A DNA stretch of 59,328 bases from an uncultured Candidatus Saccharibacteria bacterium (GTDB lineage: Bacteria > Patescibacteriota > Saccharimonadia > Saccharimonadales > Saccharimonadaceae). The stretch covers positions 1 through 59,328 of the forward strand of contig CAMVRN010000007.1 in NCBI GenBank assembly GCA_947169915.1, given 5' to 3'. Within the stretch, counting starts at the first letter, position 1; each line of letters begins with the position of its first letter. This document shows, piece after piece, positions 24,989-33,193 of the stretch. The notes under the pieces are model-generated. The model saw only the letters and a list, made by a program, of their open reading frames with translations, had not been told where the DNA came from and did no database searches. Made by a program: the position numbers and the translations under genes.

Positions 24989-25015
24989 CTAGCACTCTTG
25001 ACAAACGAGTGCTAG
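24989..25015 (+). promoter_or_regulatory. CIRCE operator 1 (HrcA site)
   Basis: CTAGCACTC, a 9-base spacer, GAGTGCTAG: a perfect inverted repeat matching the CIRCE consensus TTAGCACTC-N9-GAGTGCTAA. The -35 box TTGACA lies in the spacer. Confidence 0.95.
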
Positions 25016-25026
25016 TTTGCTACTAT
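24998..25026 (+). promoter_or_regulatory. dnaK promoter
   Basis: TTGACA (24998-25003) inside CIRCE 1, 17 bases, TACTAT (25021-25026). HrcA bound to CIRCE would cover the -35 box. Confidence 0.85.
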
Positions 25027-25037
25027 GAATATAGAAA

Positions 25038-25064
25038 TTAGCACTCCTCTAAATAGACTGCTAA
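25038..25064 (+). promoter_or_regulatory. CIRCE operator 2, one mismatch
   Basis: TTAGCACTC, 9 bases, GACTGCTAA, differing from consensus at one base of the right arm. It lies just after the predicted transcription start, in the dnaK leader. Confidence 0.85.
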
Positions 25065-25104
25065 CGAATATTTGAAAAAGAACATAATATAAGGAGGAAT
25101 CTTT

Positions 25105-26997
25105 ATGTCAAAAATCATCGGTATCGACCTCGGAACCACGAACTCGGCTTTTGCATATATGGTTGCGGGCAAACCAGAAGTAATCACTAACAGCGAAGGT
25201 GACCGCACCACCCCATCCGTTGTTGCTGTCACTAAAAAAGGTGACCGCCTCGTCGGTAAGGTTGCTCAACGTCAACGTGTTACTAACCCAAAGAATACTA
25301 TCTACGGCATTAAACGCCTTATCGGTCGTAAATATAGCGACAAAGAGGTCCAAAAAGACCTCGACATCATGCCCTATAAAATCGTAGAAAAAGGCCATGG
25401 TGTCGGTGTTGAGATGGATGAAAAAGTCTACACTCCAGAACAAATCTCTGCTATGGTTCTTTCTAAAATCAAGGCCGACGCAGAAGCTTTTCTTGGCGAA
25501 GATGTTACCGAAGCCATCATTACTGTCCCAGCGTACTTCGACGATTCTCAACGTCAAGCCACTAAAGATGCTGGAAAAATTGCAGGTCTTGAGGTTAAAC
25601 GCATTATTCCAGAACCAACAGCTGCCGCTCTCGCTTACGGCTTAAACAAGAAAGATAACGAAAAGATTGCCGTCTTCGACCTTGGTGGTGGCACTTTCGA
25701 TGTTTCCATTCTTGAGCTAGGCGACGGTGTCTTTGAGGTGAAAGCAACCAACGGTGATACTCACCTTGGTGGCGAGGACTTTGATAACGTTATCGTTAAT
25801 TATCTCTGCGACGAGTTTAAGAAAGAATCTGGTATTGATATCAAGAAAGAGCCAGCCGCCATGCAGCGTATTAAAGACGAAGCGGAGAAGGCCAAAAAGG
25901 AACTTTCCTCTACGACATCCGTCGAAATCAACTTACCATTCCTAACTGCTGATGCTGATGGTCCAAAGCACTTCGAGCACACTTTGACTCGTGCTAAACT
26001 TGAAGAGCTTGTCGCTGACCTTATCGACCGACTCGAAGACCCTGTCCGCAAGGCTCTCAAAGATGCTAAACTTTCCGAAAAAGAAATCGACGAAATCGTC
26101 ATGGTTGGCGGTATGACTCGTATGCCTGCTGTTGTTGAAAAGGTTAAAAAGATTTTCGGCAAAGACCCAATGCAAGGCGTTAACCCTGACGAAGTCGTTG
26201 CTGTTGGCGCTGCTATTGAAGGCGGTGTCCTCCAAGGTGATGTCAAAGATGTTCTTCTCCTCGATGTTACCCCACTTTCACTTGGTATTGAAACTATGGG
26301 CGGTGTTTGCACCAAACTCATCGACAGGAACACTACTATCCCAACCTCTAAATCTCAAATCTTCTCCACGGCTTCCGACAACCAGCCACAAGTTGAGATT
26401 CACGTCCTTCAAGGCGAACGCGAATTCGCACAAGACAACAAATCTCTCGGTCGCTTTATTCTCGATGGTATCGCTCCGGCGCCTCGTGGTATCCCACAAA
26501 TCGAAGTTACTTTCAACCTTGATGCCAACGGTATCTTGAATGTTACCGCAAAAGATAAGGGAACTGGCAAGGAGCAATCCATCACCATCACCAACTCTGG
26601 CAATATGAGCAAGGAAGATATTGAAAAGGCTCAAAAAGAGGCTGAACTTCACGCAGACGAAGATAAAAAGAAACGCGAAGCAACCGACGCTCGCAACGTT
26701 CTTGAGAACAAAGTCTATCAATTCGAGAAGATGCCAGATGAATATAAAGACAAAATATCCGATGAAGATAAAGATACAATCAAGAAAGCCTGCGAAGCAG
26801 CTAAAGAAGTTTTGAAAGACGAAACTGCCGACAAAGATAAACTTGAAGAGGCTACCAAAGACCTCGACAATCGCATCATGCCAATCGGTGCAAAACTTTA
26901 TCAAGCAGCAAGTTCCGACGCTTCTTCCTCTGAATCTTCCGACGATAAAAAGTCCGATGGCTCTGACGAGCCAGTCGAAGGCGAAGTCGTTAAATAA
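25105..26997 (+). CDS. dnaK: Chaperone DnaK (Hsp70)
   Basis: 630 residues, close to full family length. ATPase-domain signatures are [13 protein letters not shown] near the start, [15 protein letters not shown]-type (here [15 protein letters not shown], near residue 192) and [10 protein letters not shown] (near 333). The linker [19 protein letters not shown] leads into the substrate-binding beta domain, a helical lid and an acidic Ser/Asp-rich end with VEGEVVK. AAGGAGG precedes the ATG. Two CIRCE operators and a consensus-like promoter lie upstream, so heat-inducible HrcA repression is expected. grpE and hrcA are not in the window, and dnaJ is 22 kb away with its own CIRCE. A hairpin follows the gene. 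Confidence 0.98.
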   Translation: MSKIIGIDLGTTNSAFAYMVAGKPEVITNSEGDRTTPSVVAVTKKGDRLVGKVAQRQRVTNPKNTIYGIKRLIGRKYSDKEVQKDLDIMPYKIVEKGHGVGVEMDEKVYTPEQISAMVLSKIKADAEAFLGEDVTEAIITVPAYFDDSQRQATKDAGKIAGLEVKRIIPEPTAAALAYGLNKKDNEKIAVFDLGGGTFDVSILELGDGVFEVKATNGDTHLGGEDFDNVIVNYLCDEFKKESGIDIKKEPAAMQRIKDEAEKAKKELSSTTSVEINLPFLTADADGPKHFEHTLTRAKLEELVADLIDRLEDPVRKALKDAKLSEKEIDEIVMVGGMTRMPAVVEKVKKIFGKDPMQGVNPDEVVAVGAAIEGGVLQGDVKDVLLLDVTPLSLGIETMGGVCTKLIDRNTTIPTSKSQIFSTASDNQPQVEIHVLQGEREFAQDNKSLGRFILDGIAPAPRGIPQIEVTFNLDANGILNVTAKDKGTGKEQSITITNSGNMSKEDIEKAQKEAELHADEDKKKREATDARNVLENKVYQFEKMPDEYKDKISDEDKDTIKKACEAAKEVLKDETADKDKLEEATKDLDNRIMPIGAKLYQAASSDASSSESSDDKKSDGSDEPVEGEVVK

Positions 26998-27020
26998 TTT
27001 GCGACTACACCACTTATAAG

Positions 27021-27053
27021 AATAGGGCCTCTTTTGCAAAAGGAGGCCCTATT
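27021..27053 (+). terminator. Hairpin after dnaK that also holds the next promoter's -35 box
   Basis: AATAGGGCCTC and GAGGCCCTATT flank TTTTGCAAAAG, a long near-perfect inverted repeat. No T tract follows. TTGCAA in the loop (27034-27039) is spaced 17 bases from TATAAT 27057-27062, the -10 box of the next gene. Confidence 0.7.
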
Positions 27054-27068
27054 AAGTATAATTAGAAT

Positions 27069-27722
27069 ATGGAAAAATCATCTTTAAGAATAGAAAAGGC
27101 CACTTCAGCCATCGTGCTCTTGTGTGTCGGTGTCTGCCTTGTAATTTGGGCAGATAAACTAACCGATTGGATTCTAATCGCACTCGGAATCATCTCGTTC
27201 ATTTATGCGGGAATTAATCTATTAAGATTCATGAAAGCAAAGCCAGGAGAGCGCACAGAAGTGTCGTTATTCGGCGTTATTCTGGCCGCAGCAGTTGGCG
27301 CCCTACTCGTTTCCCGCGCTGACTTCGTAAAAGAAGCAATTTCGTTTATTATTGGCATCTATATCATTCTTACTTGCACTACTCAAGCTCTGGGCATATC
27401 AGCGCTTCGCCGTCGCACGGGGCTAATGCTGGGTAACTACATCTGGTCAGTCATCGGCATCATTGTTGGCATCTTCTGTATTACTGGCCGTTTTATCGTT
27501 CCAGATGCCATAGCAACCATCATGGGCATTGCGCTTATTATCTACGCTCTCTCTTATCTCATCGGCTTCACCACGTTTAAAAAGGCGGAAGAAAGCCAAC
27601 CCAAGAAAACTACCGACCACCTACGAATCGAAGAGGCAGTTATAGTCAAAGAAGCAAAAACCAAGAAACCGAAGAAATCCTCTGAAGCCAAAGAAAAAAG
27701 CTCGAAAAAAACCAAAAAATAG
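27069..27722 (+). CDS. HdeD/DUF308-like membrane protein
   Basis: 217 residues. Six transmembrane helices in paired fashion (IVLLCVGVCLVIWADKLTDW, LIALGIISFIYAGINLLRF and so on) are followed by a Lys-rich cytoplasmic tail of about 45 residues. The repeated G-I-x-x-I-Y-x-x-I-x-L pattern matches DUF308/HdeD proteins, which are linked to acid or general stress in enterobacteria; that role is not shown here. The TATAAT box at 27057-27062 ends six bases before the ATG (leaderless). The basic tail is unusual for the family. Acetate kinase follows after 32 bases. Confidence 0.75.
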   Translation: MEKSSLRIEKATSAIVLLCVGVCLVIWADKLTDWILIALGIISFIYAGINLLRFMKAKPGERTEVSLFGVILAAAVGALLVSRADFVKEAISFIIGIYIILTCTTQALGISALRRRTGLMLGNYIWSVIGIIVGIFCITGRFIVPDAIATIMGIALIIYALSYLIGFTTFKKAEESQPKKTTDHLRIEEAVIVKEAKTKKPKKSSEAKEKSSKKTKK

Positions 27723-27754
27723 TATATAATATACAGCAGTTTATAAGGAGTTAT

Positions 27755-29023
27755 ATGAAAAATCCACGTCTCATTTTGATTACAAACCCTGGTTCGAGCT
27801 CTCGAAAATATGCTCTCTACCGCGAAGATGAACTTCTTTGCTCGCTTCACTTCGAATTCGAAGGGAAAAAGGTCGTCTGCACATTAAAACGCGCTGATGG
27901 TTCAAAGAAAAAACTCAAAGAAACCTATGCAGACCTAAACTCTACTGTAGGAGCTCTCAACGAAATCCTCACCGCCGAAGGATATCTTGGTGGTGTTAGC
28001 AAAATTGACGCAATCCTTGCTCGTATCGTTGCAACTGGTGAATATTTTACGGAAGACCATATTGTCGACAAGGAATGTTTGAAATATCTCGAAATCGCCA
28101 AGAAACGCACCCCGCTTCATGTTCCAGTTGTCGCGAACGAAATCGAAGCATTCGTTAAGGAGTTCAAAGGCACCCCAGTTCTTGCCATTTCTGACTCTTC
28201 CTTCCATGCTGCTCGCCCAGATTTGACCGAGTACTACGCAATCGATAAAGATCTTGCTGACAAATACGAAATCAAACGCTATGGCGCCCATGGTCTTTCC
28301 GTTGGCTCCATCGTTAATTACATGACCTCCGAAGACATCTTGCCAGAAAAACTCATCGTCTGCCATATCGGCTCTGGTTCTTCAATCACCGCTGTCTACA
28401 AAGGTCAATCACTTGATACGACTATGGGCTACACTCCGCTTGAAGGCCTCATGATGTCCACCCGCTCTGGCTCTATCGACCCAGCTGCTGCTCTCGCCAT
28501 CAAGCGTGCCATGAAATTCACTGATGACGAAGACTTGGAACAGTATCTAAACAAGAAATGTGGTCTTCTTGGCGTTTCCGGCCAAACCGACGATATGCGC
28601 GAGATTATCCGTCTTCGCGATGAGGGTGATGACCGTGCAACCTTTGCACACGCCATGTTTGTCTATCGCATCCAATCCGAAATTGGTCGCATGGCCGCAT
28701 CTCTCGGTGGTGTCGACGCTATCGTCTTCACCGCAACCATCGGTGAACGTTCTGACGAAATCCGCCGCTGTGTCGCCAAGAAACTTGGCTACCTCGGCTT
28801 CGAACTCGATAATGAAAAGAACGAATCTGAACTCGAAAATCGTCACGAGAACATCGCGACAGAAAACTCCAAGCCAATCTATGTCATCCGTACTGACGAA
28901 TTCGAAGAAATGATTCGACGCGCAAAAGCCATTCTCGATGCAGACAAATGCGAATGTGGCTGTGGTTGCGATAAAGGCATGTGCAACTGTAAAGATTGCA
29001 AATGCGAAGATTGTAATAATTAA
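27755..29023 (+). CDS. ackA: Acetate kinase with C-terminal cysteine-rich extension
   Basis: 422 residues, with AAGGAG before the ATG. ITNPGSSSRKYALY is the N-terminal phosphate-binding motif, IVCHIGSGSSITAV the adenosine motif, and TTMGYTPLEGLMMSTRSGSIDP the second family signature. The catalytic Arg (LARIVATGE) and Asp (AISDSSFH) regions are present. It converts acetyl phosphate plus ADP to acetate plus ATP, a probable ATP source in a reduced genome. After the normal end the protein continues with nine cysteines in about 25 residues, in CEC, CGC, CNC and CKC style motifs. Such a tail should bind metal ions and is not part of ordinary acetate kinases. No phosphotransacetylase gene is in the window. 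The stop overlaps the next start. Confidence 0.95.
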   Translation: MKNPRLILITNPGSSSRKYALYREDELLCSLHFEFEGKKVVCTLKRADGSKKKLKETYADLNSTVGALNEILTAEGYLGGVSKIDAILARIVATGEYFTEDHIVDKECLKYLEIAKKRTPLHVPVVANEIEAFVKEFKGTPVLAISDSSFHAARPDLTEYYAIDKDLADKYEIKRYGAHGLSVGSIVNYMTSEDILPEKLIVCHIGSGSSITAVYKGQSLDTTMGYTPLEGLMMSTRSGSIDPAAALAIKRAMKFTDDEDLEQYLNKKCGLLGVSGQTDDMREIIRLRDEGDDRATFAHAMFVYRIQSEIGRMAASLGGVDAIVFTATIGERSDEIRRCVAKKLGYLGFELDNEKNESELENRHENIATENSKPIYVIRTDEFEEMIRRAKAILDADKCECGCGCDKGMCNCKDCKCEDCNN

Positions 29024-29598
29024 TGGAACAAGTTTCTCATCAAGAAACCGAAGAAATCCTCCGTCTAGCAAAACTCTCCTTATTGCAAACGGGGGATTTT
29101 GTCGAGCTCGGATGTTACAAAGGCGACACATCGATACTCCTTGCGAAGCTCCTAAAAGACGAGAAATCTGATAAGAAGCTTTGGCTCTACGACTCTTTCG
29201 CTGGGCTCCCAGAAAAAACCGCAGAAGATTCCTCGACCGCAGGGGAACAGTTCAAAGCAGGCGAATTATTCGTCTCGAAACGAGAAGTAATCGACAAATT
29301 TCGTCGCGCCAATCTCCCTCTCCCGATTATTAAAAAAGCATTCTTTGAAGATTTGAATCCTGACGCCGATATCCCCGAGGAAATATCCTTTGGGTTTTTG
29401 GACGGAGACCTGTACGGCTCGATAAAAACCTCCCTCAAACTTGTTTTTCCGAAGCTTTCAAAAAAGGGAATAATCATCGTTCACGATTATAACAATCCGG
29501 AATTACCAGGCTCCGCAAGAGCAGTTGATGAATTCCTTCGAACACATCCAGAATTTCGTCTAACCCAAAAACACACCCTAGCCATTTTAAGTCGCTAG
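29023..29598 (+). CDS. TylF/MycF-like class I methyltransferase
   Basis: 191 residues from an ATG overlapping the ackA stop by one base. SAM-binding motif I is GDFVELGCYKGDTSILLAKL. The acidic end of beta-2 is LWLYDSFAGLPE, and FGFLDGDLYGSIKTSL plus GIIIVHDYNNPELPGS form the metal and substrate segment typical of TylF O-methyltransferases. The family is about 250 residues; this copy is shorter at the N-terminus. The substrate is unknown, but sugars or glycan-linked groups are common for the family. It is translationally coupled to ackA, with no evident functional link. Its end overlaps that of the convergent Clp gene by four bases. Confidence 0.75.
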   Translation: MEQVSHQETEEILRLAKLSLLQTGDFVELGCYKGDTSILLAKLLKDEKSDKKLWLYDSFAGLPEKTAEDSSTAGEQFKAGELFVSKREVIDKFRRANLPLPIIKKAFFEDLNPDADIPEEISFGFLDGDLYGSIKTSLKLVFPKLSKKGIIIVHDYNNPELPGSARAVDEFLRTHPEFRLTQKHTLAILSR

Positions 29599-31982
29599 AC
29601 TTCTTGGAGCATATCAAGAGTAATTGTAATAACGGCTCCGCTTTCTGCTTCGCCTTCCAAAACTTTCTTTGCAATGATGTTTTCAACGGTCTTTTGCATA
29701 GTTCTCTTAAGTGGCCTTGCACCCATCTTTGGGTCGTATCCACGTTCAGCAAGTTCTTCAGCGACACCCTCACCAAGTTCAACCTTAATTTTCCTTGGCT
29801 CAAGGGTTTTATTAATTGACTTCATATTAAGCTCAACAATTCGTACGAGCTCAGGCTTACCAAGTGGAGTAAAGATACAAATCTCATCGAAACGGTTAAG
29901 GAACTCTGGTCTAAATTCACCAGAATCAATCAATTCGTTTGTGAGTTCTTCCTTGACTTGAAGCAAGTCTTTGCCCTCATCGAGATATTGGCGAATCTTG
30001 TCTGCTCCAGCGTTGCTAGTCGCAATTACGATAGCATCTTTGAAGCTCACTTCGTGGTTTTTAGCATCGCGGAGTACGCCCTCGTCAAGGAGCTGAAGAA
30101 GCGTCGTAAGCACGGCTGGATGTGCTTTTTCAATTTCATCAAGAAGAATAACAGAAAATGGATGTGTCATTACTTGCGCAGTAAGGCTTGTTTCATTATC
30201 TTTACCCTCCTCGATAAGACGTTTAACATCAGTCTCAGTTACGAATTCGTTCATGTCTAGACGTATCAAATTATCTTCGCCATTGAAATAAACTTCCGCG
30301 AGCGATTTAGAAAGTTCTGTTTTACCAACGCCAGTTGGACCAAGGAACAAGAATGTGCCGATTGGTTTCTTTTGGTTTCTAACTCCTGCGGCCGAACGTC
30401 GCATAGCATCAGAAACAGTTTTGACGGCAAACTCCTGGTCGACCATTCTGTCATGAATCAATGATTCAAGATTCAACAACTTCTCGCGGTCATCATCTTC
30501 CGTTCCAGAAGATAACTTAACGCCTCTAGTTTTTTCGATTGCCACACTAATCGTTTCCGCAGTCACAAGACCACCAGTTGCATAGTTTGCGGCACTCTCA
30601 AGCAAGTTGAGTGCCTTCCCCGGCATTTCGATATCATTAATATACCGAGCACTTAAGCGATTTGCTTCTTTGAGTGCAAGGTATTGATAAGTGACATTGT
30701 ATTTTGCCTCTAGCGTCAGAATCTCATCCTGCATGATACTCATCGTTTGCTTCTCATCCGCCGGCTCAACAAGCACTCGATTGAGTTTATTGGCTAGGCT
30801 ACTATTTTTAGCAGAGATTTCGAGATAACTCTGCTCGTTCATTGTAAGAATAATTCTAAGTCTTCCAGAATCGATAAACGGCATCAAGATATTCGAAATA
30901 TTAACTGCGCCAACTTCTTCTTTGAAGAATAGCTCTGCATTTTTGAGACAAAGGATAATGTTTTTTGCTAAGTATGCTTCGTTAAATACTAAGGTCACAA
31001 GCCCCTCCAACTCGCCACGTTCGCCAGCTGAAGCAATCAACGCACTCGCATCAAGCGAAACGACTTGTCGATACTTCAAGCTACTTGGAACTTTCGCATC
31101 GGCATCCATTAGTTCTTCTGCAAAAGCCTCAACGATGGTTTCACGCCCAGTCCCCTCCGCGCCAACAAGTGCGATGTTCTGTCGGCCACCTTTTGAAAAA
31201 GCCTCAATCATCTTTTCCACAATTTCGCGGTGGCTTGCCATGTGAACTTTGGTACGAATCCGATGCTTTCTACTCTCGGAAATATTCACGCTATATCGCG
31301 ACAAAGTCGGAGTATAGCCGAAAGAAAAATCACGTGCAATCCCGCCATCTCGACGCTTTTCGCCAGAGCTTTTAAGAAGACCATAGAGGTGGTTGTACCA
31401 GTTTACGCCATCAACTAAATCGTTTAATTCTAAACGTTTCTCATTGAGTAATCGTTCATGCTCGGGATGCGTTGCGATTATCGCAGCGACAATCAACCCG
31501 CCAGAAACAACTTCCGCATCAATCTGGGCACGCATCTCACACGCCTTGTCGAAAATCGGACCCATATCTTCAGGTATTCCATAAGCAACAGACTGAACGA
31601 AATCTTGAGTGATTCCAAAACGAACAGCGAGGAATTTTCCGCTTCTAGTCTTGTAGACTTTCTCTGCAAACTGCAAAGGATTTGGATTGCGCCCAAGTGC
31701 ATTCATCACATTTGCAGACAGTAAATCGTTTATATCGCCACCCTTACCAATCGGCACACGGAACAAATCACTCTTACTCCAAAGAAGCACGGCTACGCTA
31801 ATCATCGATACTATTGTACAGAGCCAACCAACAGGATTTTTCTCTAGGAAGATTAAATACCCGAATCCTCCGATTCCAAGAAAGAACAGCAACCAAAGAG
31901 AGAATCGAACTCCTGAATTATTAAGGACTTTTCCTAGGCGTGCCTTCTTTGCGCGAATCGAATTGTATCTGAATTCACTCAT
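29595..31982 (-). CDS. Membrane-anchored Clp/Hsp100 ATPase with degenerate first ATPase domain
   Basis: 795 residues from ATG 31982, which overlaps the upstream stop (TGATG). Two transmembrane helices (about 28-46 and 50-67) precede a ClpN-like helical domain. The first AAA domain has GAEGTGRE in place of Walker A GxxGxGKT, and LCLKNAEL where Walker B normally has DE, so it probably does not hydrolyse ATP. The second is intact: FLGPTGVGKTEL, VILLDEIEKAHP, sensor ATSNAG, and the ClpB/ClpC C-terminal GYDPKMGARPLKRTMQ. No IGF/L loop for ClpP docking is evident, and the end (TLDMLQEV) lacks a clear tail motif. It is presumably a membrane-tethered unfoldase. It forms an operon with two small membrane proteins. 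Confidence 0.85.
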   Translation of the reverse strand: MSEFRYNSIRAKKARLGKVLNNSGVRFSLWLLFFLGIGGFGYLIFLEKNPVGWLCTIVSMISVAVLLWSKSDLFRVPIGKGGDINDLLSANVMNALGRNPNPLQFAEKVYKTRSGKFLAVRFGITQDFVQSVAYGIPEDMGPIFDKACEMRAQIDAEVVSGGLIVAAIIATHPEHERLLNEKRLELNDLVDGVNWYNHLYGLLKSSGEKRRDGGIARDFSFGYTPTLSRYSVNISESRKHRIRTKVHMASHREIVEKMIEAFSKGGRQNIALVGAEGTGRETIVEAFAEELMDADAKVPSSLKYRQVVSLDASALIASAGERGELEGLVTLVFNEAYLAKNIILCLKNAELFFKEEVGAVNISNILMPFIDSGRLRIILTMNEQSYLEISAKNSSLANKLNRVLVEPADEKQTMSIMQDEILTLEAKYNVTYQYLALKEANRLSARYINDIEMPGKALNLLESAANYATGGLVTAETISVAIEKTRGVKLSSGTEDDDREKLLNLESLIHDRMVDQEFAVKTVSDAMRRSAAGVRNQKKPIGTFLFLGPTGVGKTELSKSLAEVYFNGEDNLIRLDMNEFVTETDVKRLIEEGKDNETSLTAQVMTHPFSVILLDEIEKAHPAVLTTLLQLLDEGVLRDAKNHEVSFKDAIVIATSNAGADKIRQYLDEGKDLLQVKEELTNELIDSGEFRPEFLNRFDEICIFTPLGKPELVRIVELNMKSINKTLEPRKIKVELGEGVAEELAERGYDPKMGARPLKRTMQKTVENIIAKKVLEGEAESGAVITITLDMLQEV

Positions 31983-32359
31983 CAGAATACTACTCCGCGC
32001 ATATACAAAATAACCGCACCGACAATAAGAAGTGGCATAAGTGGCCACGCAATCGCAAGAATAATCCCAGTAATTGCCCGAAATAGTAGTGCTATCGTGC
32101 CAGCAATAAGCAAAGCAAAGCGAACTGTTGCTCCGACCAGTCTAGAAACCAATAAATCAACCCATGCACGAAAACGGAGATTAAGTGGCAAATTTCCACG
32201 TTCCTCTGCGGCGATTTGTCTGAACGGCGCGAACAGATTTCGAATAAGAAGCCTAATCGAAAAGAAGTCGATGGCGTCTTTCAAACGGTCGACAAATCTC
32301 TCGAGATATTCGCGAAAGCCTCGACCGTACCACCATTGAATAAAGCTTACGACTAGCAT
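31982..32359 (-). CDS. Small membrane protein, partner of the membrane Clp ATPase
   Basis: 125 residues if started at ATG 32359, which lies six bases after a TAGAAT box (32366-32371). An ATG at 32365 would leave no room for a transcript start. There is one N-terminal hydrophobic segment and an amphipathic, basic middle (YLERFVDRLKDAIDFFSIRLLIRNLFAPFRQ). A pair of C-terminal helices (FALLIAGTIALLFRAITGIILAIAWPLMPLLIVGAVILY) follows. Its stop overlaps the Clp start by one base, so joint translation and physical partnership are likely. No family is recognised. Confidence 0.7.
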   Translation of the reverse strand: MLVVSFIQWWYGRGFREYLERFVDRLKDAIDFFSIRLLIRNLFAPFRQIAAEERGNLPLNLRFRAWVDLLVSRLVGATVRFALLIAGTIALLFRAITGIILAIAWPLMPLLIVGAVILYMRGVVF

Positions 32360-32377
32360 AAGCATATTCTATCATTT

Positions 32378-32929
32378 TCACTTAACTTTTACTAGATGAT
32401 AAGCCTTGAACTCTTTGACTTCTTTTGTTTCTTTGACTTCGTAGCCTTGGAAGATTTCTTGCGTAAAATCTACGGTTTCGTCTTTCCCAGCCATGTACCA
32501 ATACGAATCGTCACCCGACGCAAAATCCATCATTGTCTGCACTGGGTTTACAGCCGTCACGTATGCAGAAGTCTGATAGAATAAATCTTTTGTTGCAGTA
32601 ACAATCGTTTCGCTATTATCAGCGGCAACTTTCGAGATTTGTGCAACCAAATCTTTCGGGTCTGTCCTCATGTTGTATAGTCCGAGCGCATTGAGTCCAA
32701 CCATTATCACAAGACCGATAATTAGAATCACTACAGCCTTGCGAATAATTCTAAATAATGCTAATAGGATTATCGCTGCTATCGCAATAAGGGTAATTTT
32801 AATTACTGGCACAGGAAGCCCCCAATCGTACGCCCATTTTGCCATAAATGCCGATGTTCCACTAGATAGATACGGAAGCGCCAAACCCACGATTATGACG
32901 GATAAAATAAACACTAAAATCTTCTTCAT
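32378..32929 (-). CDS. Hypothetical membrane protein (three helices, secreted C-domain)
   Basis: 183 residues. Two to three hydrophobic helices (IVGLALPYLSS, IKITLIAIAAIILLALFRII, AVVILIIGLVIMVGLNALGL) occupy the first 90 residues. A soluble part of about 90 residues follows, with DPKDLVAQISKVAADNSETI and a terminal charged region (GYEVKETKEVKEFKAYHLVK). A TAAAAT box lies six bases before the ATG (leaderless). It is 18 bases upstream of the Clp partner gene, so it may be the first gene of that operon. No function is assigned. Confidence 0.7.
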   Translation of the reverse strand: MKKILVFILSVIIVGLALPYLSSGTSAFMAKWAYDWGLPVPVIKITLIAIAAIILLALFRIIRKAVVILIIGLVIMVGLNALGLYNMRTDPKDLVAQISKVAADNSETIVTATKDLFYQTSAYVTAVNPVQTMMDFASGDDSYWYMAGKDETVDFTQEIFQGYEVKETKEVKEFKAYHLVKVK

Positions 32930-32999
32930 GAGCTCATTTTAACAATTTTAAAAAGGTTTGTCGACAATTTAGGGAAAATATGATAGAATAAATAAAGTC

Positions 33000-33075
33000 C
33001 AGGGTGTGGCGCAGTTGGTAGCGCGCAGCGTTCGGGACGCTGAGGTCGTCGGTTCAAGTCCGATCACCCTGACCA
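33000..33075 (+). tRNA. tRNA-Pro (CGG)
   Basis: Acceptor CAGGGTG/CACCCTG, anticodon stem CAGCG/CGCTG with loop TTCGGGA, encoded CCA. First of a tandem Pro pair. Confidence 0.95.
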
Positions 33076-33088
33076 TTAAAAATTATAC

Positions 33089-33164
33089 CGGGGTTTGGCG
33101 CAGTTGGTAGCGCGCGCGCTTTGGGAGCGTGAGGTCAGCAGTTCGAGTCTGCTAACCCCGACCA
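33089..33164 (+). tRNA. tRNA-Pro (TGG)
   Basis: Acceptor CGGGGTT/AACCCCG, anticodon loop TTTGGGA, encoded CCA, 13 bases after the previous tRNA and probably cotranscribed. Confidence 0.95.
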
Positions 33165-33168
33165 TATA

Positions 33169-33193
33169 AAAAGGCCCATAGGGCCCTTTTTTA
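33169..33193. terminator. Bidirectional terminator
   Basis: AAAGGCCC-ATA-GGGCCCTTTTTT lies between the tRNA pair and the convergent P-type ATPase. T runs are present on both strands. Confidence 0.9.

Noticed and set aside
26278-27039. Long minus-strand frame (about 250 codons) across the dnaK end
   Set aside because: It is the complement of dnaK codons and of the hairpin; the hydrophobic, Phe/Val-rich translation is the expected antisense artefact of Lys/Glu-rich coding sequence.
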